A stretch of DNA of 64,000 nucleotides from Bacillota bacterium (GTDB lineage: Bacteria; Bacillota; Clostridia; Peptostreptococcales; Anaerovoracaceae). Where the stretch lies: positions 1 through 64,000 of the forward strand of contig JAFYYP010000054.1 of NCBI GenBank assembly GCA_017557505.1, read 5' to 3'. The notes beneath the pieces are model-generated. The model saw nothing but the letters and a program-made list of their open reading frames with translations, searched no databases and was not told where the DNA came from. A program made the translations under genes and the position numbers. Within the stretch, counting starts at the first letter, position 1. Each line of letters begins with the position of its first letter. Of the stretch, positions 57,885 through 64,000 are shown piece by piece.

Positions 57885-59117
57885 ATGAAGAACGAATTTG
57901 TATACGACATCGCGATCCTGGGCGCCGGCGCTTCCGGTCTGATGGCGGCTGTGACGGCCCGCCGCAGCGGCGCTGACCCGTCCATCGCGATCCTTGAAAA
58001 AAATGAATATGCGGGAAGAAAGCTGTACGCGACCGGCAACGGACGCTGCAACGTGCTGAACGTTACGGCGAAGCCTGAAGACTTCCGCAGCGCGGAAGGG
58101 AATGCGGTTGCATTTATCGCAAAGGTGTTTGCGCAGTACGGAGCAACTGAACTGCAGAAGGCGTTCGCAGGCCTCGGCCTCGACACGGTCGAAGAGGGCG
58201 AAGGAAGGCTGTATCCGCGCAGCCTGCAGTCTGCCTCAGTCGTGCACGCGCTGGAACGCGGCGCGTTCGGCGGGATGCCCGGTTGCGGAAGACCGGCAGA
58301 GCTGATCGCCGGATTTGAGGTAAAGACCGCAGAAAAGAATGCGGAAGGCCTGTTTGTCGTAGCAGCTGCGGACGGCAGGAGCGTCAAGGCTAAGAGCCTT
58401 CTGATCGCAAGCGGCGGCAAGGCAGGCATCCAGTACGGCTGCGACGGCAGAGGATTGAAGATCGCGGAAAGCTTCGGCCACCGTATCGTCAAACCGATTC
58501 CGGCATTGACCGGTTTTGTATGCGAAGAAACGGACCTGTTGGCGAAACTGGCAGGCGTTAGAGTGCGCGGAACCGTGCGGCTGCTGGCAGATGGAAACGT
58601 TCTTTCGGAAGATACCGGCGAGATCCAGTTCAACAAGGATTCCGTCAGCGGTATCTGCGTCATGAACGTTTCCGGGTATTACCGCAGGAAGGACGAGGAA
58701 CGTTTTGCACTCGTACTGGACATGATGCCCGAATGGGAAGAAGAGGCGCTGGCAGATAAACTTACAGCGCGCAGGAACGAACTTGGCGATTATTTCCTGG
58801 ACGCTCTGCTGCCGGAAAAACCGGCAGCTGCGGTCCTGGGGATCGCAGAAATGCAAAGTCCGGAAGAGCTGGCGCATCTGCTGAAATCTCTGCAATTCAC
58901 GCCGGTGGCCAGCAAAGGTTGGAAAGACGCTCATACGACGTCCGGCGGCATCGCGCTGGATGAGATCGATCCGCGAACCCTGGAATCTAAGCTGGTATCG
59001 GGTCTTTACGCGGCCGGCGAAGTGCTGGATATCGATGGACCCTGCGGGGGCTACAGCCTGACGTGGGCGTTCGCGAGCGGCTGCGCTGCGGGTTCTGCAG
59101 CGGCGCAGAAAAGATAG
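57885..59117 (+). CDS. NAD(P)/FAD-dependent oxidoreductase (HI0933/BaiN-like)
   Basis: A 410-residue flavoprotein. The N-terminal dinucleotide fold YDIAILGAGASGLMAAVTA, then YAGRKLYATGNGRCNVLN, and the C-terminal DIDGPCGGYSLTWAFASG are typical of the HI0933 family. Members include BaiN, implicated in bile-acid dehydroxylation, but most are uncharacterised. No ribosome binding site is seen (see the -10 entry). It lies 3 bases before another FAD enzyme, so the two may act together. Confidence 0.92.
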   Translation: MKNEFVYDIAILGAGASGLMAAVTARRSGADPSIAILEKNEYAGRKLYATGNGRCNVLNVTAKPEDFRSAEGNAVAFIAKVFAQYGATELQKAFAGLGLDTVEEGEGRLYPRSLQSASVVHALERGAFGGMPGCGRPAELIAGFEVKTAEKNAEGLFVVAAADGRSVKAKSLLIASGGKAGIQYGCDGRGLKIAESFGHRIVKPIPALTGFVCEETDLLAKLAGVRVRGTVRLLADGNVLSEDTGEIQFNKDSVSGICVMNVSGYYRRKDEERFALVLDMMPEWEEEALADKLTARRNELGDYFLDALLPEKPAAAVLGIAEMQSPEELAHLLKSLQFTPVASKGWKDAHTTSGGIALDEIDPRTLESKLVSGLYAAGEVLDIDGPCGGYSLTWAFASGCAAGSAAAQKR

Positions 59118-59120
59118 AAT

Positions 59121-60803
59121 ATGCAAGTCAGGATCCATGAAATAAAACTGAATGCGAGGGAAGCAAAGGACCTCTCCACGCAGGAACTAGAGCAGCTCCT
59201 GCTGAGGCGGACGGTGCGGCGGCTGAGACTGCCTCCCGGAAGCATCACGAAGATCCGCATCGCGAAGGAGTCCCTGGATGCGCGCGAAAAGCCGGACGTG
59301 TACCGGGTGTTCAGCGTGGACGTGCTCGAGAGTGAGTTCGCGCCGGAAGAACTGCTGGCGGAGGCCAGACGGTCGCGCGCTAAGGCAGTCATCGCCAGCG
59401 AAGAGGCTGTGGGTTTTCCTGAAAAAACCATGCTGCCGGAAGACGCGAAACGACCTGTGATCGCAGGTTTCGGACCCTGCGGTATTTTTGCAGCGCTCAC
59501 GCTGGCGAAGGCGGGCCTGAAGCCCATCGTTTTAGAGCGCGGCGCAGCTATGGACGAACGCGTGGCGGCGGTCGAAAGGTTCTGGAACGAAGGTGTGCTC
59601 GACCCGCGCACGAACGTGCAGTTCGGCGAAGGCGGCGCGGGCAGTTTCTCCGACGGAAAACTGACGACGGGTACGAAAGACCCTGTCCACCGCTTGATCC
59701 TTCAGACCTTTGTTGACGCCGGCGCAGACCCGGACATCCTGTATAAGCAGCATCCGCACGTCGGTACGGACGTGCTGCGTACCGTCGTCGTGGATCTGAG
59801 GAAACAGATTCAGGCTCTGGGCGGAGAAGTGCGCTTCAGCACGCAGCTGACAGGTCTGACGGTCGAGGACAGAAAGCTGAGATCCGTTGAAGTGACCGGT
59901 CCGGACGGATCATCCAATACCCTGGAAGCAGACGCGCTCATCCTCGCTTTGGGTCACAGCGCGCGGGACAGTTTCGCCATGCTGTATGAAAAAGGCCTGC
60001 AGATGGAGCAGAAGCAGTTTTCCATGGGCGTGCGCATCGAACATACGCAGCAGGCCATCGATCTGGCGCAGCTGGCGGCATCTCACGAAGAACTCGGCGT
60101 AGGTGCGGCAGAATACAAACTGTCGGTCCGCACGAAGGCGGGACGCGGCGTGTACACGTTCTGTATGTGCCCTGGCGGCAGCGTCGTGGCGTCCGCGTCG
60201 GAAGAAGGCGGCCTGTGCACGAACGGCATGAGCCTTCGCGCAAGAGACGGAAAAAACGCGAATTCCGGTCTGCTTGTGGACGTGCGGCCGGAGGATTTCG
60301 GCAGCAGCCATCCGCTGGCTGGCGTGGAGCTGCAGAGAAAGTACGAGAGGCTGGCGTTCGAAGCCGGCGGCTCGAATTATATGGCTCCCGCGCAGAGAGT
60401 GGGAGACTTTCTCGGAACGGAAAACAAGACAAGAGAACCGTCCCCTTGTCCTCAGCCGACGTACCGGCCCGGGGTCACGTGGACGGATCTGCACAAGTGC
60501 CTGCCGGATTTCGTGAGCGAGTCTCTGGAAGAAGCGCTGCCCATGATGGGCAGAAAACTCAGGGGCTTCGACGACCCCGCGGCTGTGATGACGGCCATCG
60601 AGGCGCGCAGCTCTTCGCCTGTGCGCATCAAAAGAGACGCCAGAGGCGAAGCACTGGCGTCTGACGAATCGAGTATAGAAGGCCTGTATCCCGCCGGAGA
60701 AGGGGCGGGATATGCGGGCGGCATCATGTCCGCCGCTGCGGACGGTTACCACGCCGCGATGCATTATCTCAGCAGGCTCTTTCCTTCCATTTCAGAAGGC
60801 TGA
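59121..60803 (+). CDS. FAD-dependent dehydrogenase, COG2509 type, with an in-frame REP-like insertion
   Basis: A 560-residue flavoprotein. An N-terminal domain of about 110 residues (QVRIHEIKLNAREAKDL) precedes the FAD fold (RPVIAGFGPCGIFAALTLAKAGLKP, VLERG, then NVQFGEGGAGSFSDGKLTTG). The C terminus AGEGAGYAGGIMSAAADGYHAA completes the FAD site. Around residues 436-442 (KTREPSPCPQ) the DNA is a REP-like hairpin located in a region that varies in relatives, between GDFL and PTYRPGV. The frame stays open and the protein is full length. The 3' end overlaps gpmI on the other strand by 40 bases. Physiological substrate unknown. Confidence 0.9.
   Translation: MQVRIHEIKLNAREAKDLSTQELEQLLLRRTVRRLRLPPGSITKIRIAKESLDAREKPDVYRVFSVDVLESEFAPEELLAEARRSRAKAVIASEEAVGFPEKTMLPEDAKRPVIAGFGPCGIFAALTLAKAGLKPIVLERGAAMDERVAAVERFWNEGVLDPRTNVQFGEGGAGSFSDGKLTTGTKDPVHRLILQTFVDAGADPDILYKQHPHVGTDVLRTVVVDLRKQIQALGGEVRFSTQLTGLTVEDRKLRSVEVTGPDGSSNTLEADALILALGHSARDSFAMLYEKGLQMEQKQFSMGVRIEHTQQAIDLAQLAASHEELGVGAAEYKLSVRTKAGRGVYTFCMCPGGSVVASASEEGGLCTNGMSLRARDGKNANSGLLVDVRPEDFGSSHPLAGVELQRKYERLAFEAGGSNYMAPAQRVGDFLGTENKTREPSPCPQPTYRPGVTWTDLHKCLPDFVSESLEEALPMMGRKLRGFDDPAAVMTAIEARSSSPVRIKRDARGEALASDESSIEGLYPAGEGAGYAGGIMSAAADGYHAAMHYLSRLFPSISEG
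60427..60451. repeat. REP-like hairpin, copy 2 (inside a coding sequence)
   Basis: GACAAG and CTTGTC form the stem around AGAACCGTCCC, the exact reverse complement of the loop at 38215-38225. Relative to copy 1 the stem differs by one paired change (G-C for A-T), preserving the hairpin. It is read in frame by the FAD dehydrogenase gene. Confidence 0.8.
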
Positions 60804-62290
60804 GGCAGTCCTGCCGCGGCCAGCATGGTCGGCGCGATGTCGCAGAGCGCGCCTTCTTCGAGGGTCACAGGCGCATCGCAGGTTTCCCCGGAATAATCGC
60901 AGTAGATGAACGGCACCGGATTGGTGGAGTGGGCAGTGACCACTTCACCTTTTTCATTGAGCATCTCGTCCGCGTTGCCGTGATCCGCCGTGACGAACAG
61001 CTTTCCGCCGGCTTTCCTGACCGCTTCGCACACTCTGCCGACGCAGGTGTCGACTGTTTCGACGGCTTTCACGGCCGCTTCGAATACGCCGGTGTGGCCG
61101 ACCATGTCGCAGTTCGCGAAGTTCAGGATGATGAAGTCCGGGCAGTCTTCCTCAATGCGCTTGCAGACGGCGCTGGTCACTTCGTAAGCGCTCATCTCGG
61201 GCTGCAGATCGTAGGTCGCGACCTTGGGCGACGGGATGAGGATGCGGTCTTCGCCTTCGTACGGCTGTTCGATACCGCCGTTGAAGAAGAACGTGACGTG
61301 TGCGTATTTCTCTGTCTCCGCGATGCGCAGCTGCGTCAGGCCGAGTCCGGAAATGTATTCGCCGAGGGTGTTCTTCAGTTCTTTCGGCGGGTAGGCGATG
61401 CGCACGTTCGGGATGGTCGCGTCGTATGTGGTCATGCAGATGTAGCACAGATCCTGCGGCCATTTGTCTCTTTCGAATCCGTCGAAGTCCGGATCGACGA
61501 ACGCTCTCGTGATCTCTCTGGCCCGGTCGGGGCGGAAGTTCGCGAAGATGATGGAATCCCCGTTCTTGATGCCCTTGAATCCGGGCATGGCGAACGGCTT
61601 GACGAATTCGTCGGTCTCTTCCTGTTCGTATCTGCTGCGGATGCCTTCGCTTGCGCTTTCCTTGCAGAAGACGTCCGGACGGGTCAGCATGTCGTAAGCC
61701 TGCTGTACGCGTTCCCAGCGTTTGTCGCGGTCCATGGCGTAGTAGCGGCCGGATACGATGCCGATCTGACAGCCTTCCGGCAGGAATTCCTCCATCTCTT
61801 CGACGTAGCCCGCGCCGGACATGGGCGGCGTATCGCGGCCGTCCAGGAAGCAGTGCACGAACACTCTGCCGGCGCCCCGGTCATGCGCAAGAGCCACGAG
61901 CGCTTTGATGTGCTCGATGTGCGAATGTACGCCGCCGTCGGACATCAGCCCGAACACGTGCAGCGCGGAGCCGTTCTCCTTCACGTGATCGATCGCTTCG
62001 GCGAACGCCGGATTATCAAAGAATCTTCCGTTCTCTATTTCATTGGTGATCATGGACAGGTCCTGCCACACGACGCGGCCGGCACCCATATTGGTGTGGC
62101 CGACTTCCGAGTTGCCCATCTGCCCGTCGGGCAGGCCGACAGCGCGTCCGCTGGCCTGCAGCAGGGTATGGGGCTTTTCCGCAAACAGCTTGTCGAGATG
62201 CGGGGTGCGGGCGGCAGCGATGGCGTTCCCCGGCCCTGCGAGGGCGATGCCGAAGCCGTCCATAATACATAACATGATCGGTTTTGTCAT
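60764..62290 (-). CDS. gpmI: 2,3-bisphosphoglycerate-independent phosphoglycerate mutase
   Basis: A 508-residue dimanganese enzyme of glycolysis interconverting 3- and 2-phosphoglycerate. CIMDGFGIA starts the phosphatase domain, QMGNSEVGHTNMGAGR carries the phosphoserine, and HCFLDGRDTPP, GRYYAMDRDKRWERV, FANFRPDRAREIT and VTADHGNADEM are all diagnostic. Length is typical. It stands alone, not in a gap/pgk/tpi operon. Its 3' end overlaps the convergent FAD dehydrogenase by 40 bases, so no shared terminator fits between them. Confidence 0.97.
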   Translation of the reverse strand: MTKPIMLCIMDGFGIALAGPGNAIAAARTPHLDKLFAEKPHTLLQASGRAVGLPDGQMGNSEVGHTNMGAGRVVWQDLSMITNEIENGRFFDNPAFAEAIDHVKENGSALHVFGLMSDGGVHSHIEHIKALVALAHDRGAGRVFVHCFLDGRDTPPMSGAGYVEEMEEFLPEGCQIGIVSGRYYAMDRDKRWERVQQAYDMLTRPDVFCKESASEGIRSRYEQEETDEFVKPFAMPGFKGIKNGDSIIFANFRPDRAREITRAFVDPDFDGFERDKWPQDLCYICMTTYDATIPNVRIAYPPKELKNTLGEYISGLGLTQLRIAETEKYAHVTFFFNGGIEQPYEGEDRILIPSPKVATYDLQPEMSAYEVTSAVCKRIEEDCPDFIILNFANCDMVGHTGVFEAAVKAVETVDTCVGRVCEAVRKAGGKLFVTADHGNADEMLNEKGEVVTAHSTNPVPFIYCDYSGETCDAPVTLEEGALCDIAPTMLAAAGLPQPSEMEGKSLLR

Positions 62291-62316
62291 AGTTCAAACT
62301 TCCTCCAACACAGTTA

Positions 62317-62352
62317 ATTGTACCACAAATGGCCCCCTCCGTAGTGTATAAT
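62317..62352. promoter_or_regulatory. Divergent -10 boxes of gpmI and addA
   Basis: On the minus strand TACAAT preceded by TGG (62322-62317) for gpmI; on the plus strand TATAAT (62347-62352) for addA. Neither has a convincing -35. Confidence 0.45.
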
Positions 62353-62372
62353 TAATGCTGGGAGAAGATGAC

Positions 62373-64000
62373 ATGAAGTGGACGGAACGTCAGGAAAAAG
62401 CAATAGCGGAGCGTAAAAAGAGCCTGCTGGTCTCGGCTGCCGCCGGGTCCGGCAAGACTGCCGTGCTCGTGGAACGGGTCAAGCGCCTGCTGCTGGACGA
62501 AAACGTGAGCCTGGAGAACATGCTGATCGTGACGTTCACGAACGCCGCGGCCGCTGAAATGAAGGAGCGCATCTACAAGGCTCTGAACGAACAGCTCGCG
62601 AGAAAGGACCTGCCGCGCGAACAGGCAAACCGCATCCGCATGCAGCTCGGCCTCGTGGGACGCGCGAACATCAGCACGTTCCACCGTTTTGCTCTGGAAG
62701 TCGTCCACCGCTATTACCACGTCATCGGAGTCAAGCCGAACCTCGCGATCTGCGACGAGACGCGCAAGGCCATCCTGAGCCGGGAAGCGCTCGACGAGCT
62801 GATGGACAGCCATTACGAGGCGGACGATCCCGGGTTCCGCGATCTTCTGGACCGCTATGCCAATTCCCGCGGCGACAGCGCCGTGCGGACCATGATCACG
62901 GATTTTCACGAATTTCTGCAGAGTTTGCCCGAGCCGGAAAGCTGGGCGGATTCACTCCTCACGGATCCCGGCCAGTTTGACGGCCGGTACAGGGTTTTTG
63001 CCGTGCAGCAGGCGAAGCGCAGGATAGCGCTCGCGCAGGCATATTTCAAAAAGGCTTCGGAGGAACTGGATCTCCTGCCTCTTCTGCAGGCCAAGAACGA
63101 AGAAGACGTGACTCTGACCGCAACGCTGCTGGCCAGGCTGGAACAGGGCGACCTTGCCGGCGCGCTGAACGCCCTGGAAGAGCAGGGCTTTGCGACGATG
63201 CGCGCGGGTAAATCCGAAAAAGAAGACTGGGAACTGATAAAGGACCGGGTCGGCGCCTTGCGCGACAAGGCGAAAAAACACGTCAAAGACGCGAAACAGT
63301 ACTATCTGTCTTTCCCGGAAGAACAGCTGCAAAAAGAGCGCGAAATGGGTCTGCCGCAGCTTGCGGCGCTCATTTCCCTGACGAAGGAGTTTTCGTCGCG
63401 CTACGGGGCGAAAAAGGACCTTCTTGGCCTGCTGGATTTCTCGGATATAGAGCACTTCGCGCTGCGCATCCTCGACGACGAGAACGTGCAGAAGGAGTAC
63501 CGGGAAAAGTTCGAGCACATCTTCATAGACGAATATCAGGACAGCAACATGGTGCAGGAGAAGCTCATCGGCAAGATCGCCCGTCCGGACAACGTGTTCC
63601 GGGTCGGCGACGTCAAGCAGAGCATCTATAAGTTCCGCCTGGCCGAACCCGAGCTGTTCCTGGAAAAGTACGGAGATTTCAAATCCGGTAAGGATACGGA
63701 CGGCGAAGTCGTCGACCTGAACAGCAACTTCCGCAGCAAGAAGGAAGTCATCGACCTGGTCAACCGCATCTTTCGTTCGCTCATGACTCCGGAGACGACG
63801 AGCATGGCCTATACGGACGACGAGGCGCTGGTAAAGGGCAGTCTTTACGACGGGCCGCTGGCCTATCCGCCGCAGCTGTACCTGGTCGACACGGCCGTTC
63901 CCGGGGAGCCGGACGAAGAAGAGGGACCGGAAGAGACGCCGGATGACGAACAGGAAGGCATGGACGAGGAGATCCTGGACCTGAAGTCCGCCGAACTGGA
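62373..64000 (+). CDS. addA: ATP-dependent helicase/nuclease subunit A, 5' part
   Basis: The first 542 residues of a UvrD-family helicase, open to the end of the window with no stop. KWTERQEKAIAERKKSLLVS is followed by the Walker A site AAAGSGKTAVLVERV; then LIVTFTNAAAAEMKERIY (motif Ia), STFHRFALEVV, LLGLLDFSDIEHFALRIL, FIDEYQDSN (Walker B), GDVKQSIYKFRLAEP (motif III) and LNSNFRSKKEVID (motif IV). The long insertion between the motifs and the wording of motif III fit AddA rather than PcrA. AddA with AddB repairs double-strand breaks; addB is not adjacent upstream. AATGCTGGGAGAAG precedes the ATG. Confidence 0.93.
   Translation, partial: MKWTERQEKAIAERKKSLLVSAAAGSGKTAVLVERVKRLLLDENVSLENMLIVTFTNAAAAEMKERIYKALNEQLARKDLPREQANRIRMQLGLVGRANISTFHRFALEVVHRYYHVIGVKPNLAICDETRKAILSREALDELMDSHYEADDPGFRDLLDRYANSRGDSAVRTMITDFHEFLQSLPEPESWADSLLTDPGQFDGRYRVFAVQQAKRRIALAQAYFKKASEELDLLPLLQAKNEEDVTLTATLLARLEQGDLAGALNALEEQGFATMRAGKSEKEDWELIKDRVGALRDKAKKHVKDAKQYYLSFPEEQLQKEREMGLPQLAALISLTKEFSSRYGAKKDLLGLLDFSDIEHFALRILDDENVQKEYREKFEHIFIDEYQDSNMVQEKLIGKIARPDNVFRVGDVKQSIYKFRLAEPELFLEKYGDFKSGKDTDGEVVDLNSNFRSKKEVIDLVNRIFRSLMTPETTSMAYTDDEALVKGSLYDGPLAYPPQLYLVDTAVPGEPDEEEGPEETPDDEQEGMDEEILDLKSAEL

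Noticed and set aside
1..64000. CRISPR arrays, tRNA or rRNA genes, insertion sequences, prophage genes
   Set aside because: No regularly spaced repeats, no RNA gene signatures and no transposase, integrase or phage structural motifs were found on either strand.

Overview
The window comes from a GC-rich chromosome, most likely of an anaerobic, amino-acid and organic-acid fermenting member of the Bacillota (Clostridia). Evidence for this: strong Shine-Dalgarno sites, an AddA-type recombination helicase, a PadR/DUF2812 pair, a YqeY protein, an S-layer-homology (SLH) surface protein, a K+-dependent membrane pyrophosphatase of the Na+-pumping type, EtfAB with two acyl-CoA dehydrogenases, and an oxygen-sensitive 4-hydroxybutyryl-CoA dehydratase-type enzyme. 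The species cannot be named from the sequence alone. There are no rRNA or tRNA genes, no CRISPR array, no insertion sequence and no prophage genes. Both ends are cut inside genes: hppA on the left and addA on the right.

Layout. (1) 1-3343: the end of hppA, then a secreted RCC1-repeat/SLH protein bracketed by two near-identical 38-bp terminator/promoter units. (2) 3377-10435: a co-directional run of ADP-ribosylglycohydrolase, RocB-like M20 hydrolase, amidohydrolase/deaminase, class II aldolase, PfkB kinase and phosphohexomutase, ending at a bidirectional terminator. (3) 10491-13311: proC plus a thioesterase on the minus strand, divergent from a one-gene HTH-HipA-like kinase with two dyad operators in its promoter. 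(4) 13398-27778: a GntR/UTRA regulator, a TRAP transporter (dctPQM), and a CoA-linked catabolic operon (acyl-CoA dehydrogenase, enoyl-CoA hydratase, class III CoA-transferase, AbfD-type [4Fe-4S]/FAD dehydratase, small CGGC protein, second acyl-CoA dehydrogenase, iron-sulfur flavoprotein, EtfBA), followed by MaoC, NifU-C and a second iron-sulfur flavoprotein. This is the best candidate for an undescribed pathway: import of a carboxylate, CoA activation, alpha/beta oxidation-reduction and radical dehydration. (5) 27806-29170: an AtoE-type short-chain fatty acid carrier facing the other way.

(6) 29464-49222: about 20 kb of tightly packed plus-strand genes with no internal terminator: dnaE, dinB, an NMT1-type ABC importer, a DUF2284 protein, a beta-lactamase-fold hydrolase, an N-acyl-D-amino-acid deacylase, GNAT, aldehyde dehydrogenase, thioesterase, a remarkable fusion of a TorD-like chaperone domain to a molybdopterin oxidoreductase, L-serine dehydratase, HAD phosphatase, MFS carrier and glycerophosphodiesterase. 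(7) 49234-56841: M19 dipeptidase, lysA, a DUF308 membrane protein with a long charged tail, purC, an SPFH protein with a small membrane partner, and an autoregulated-looking padR-DUF2812 operon. (8) 56849-64000: GNAT and yqeY (minus strand), two FAD oxidoreductases, gpmI (minus strand), and the start of addA.

Many convergent gene pairs share one bidirectional terminator. A 25-bp REP-like hairpin occurs twice, once between genes and once in frame inside a coding sequence, with compensatory stem changes. Functional calls rest on motifs and family resemblance read by eye; no database search was run.
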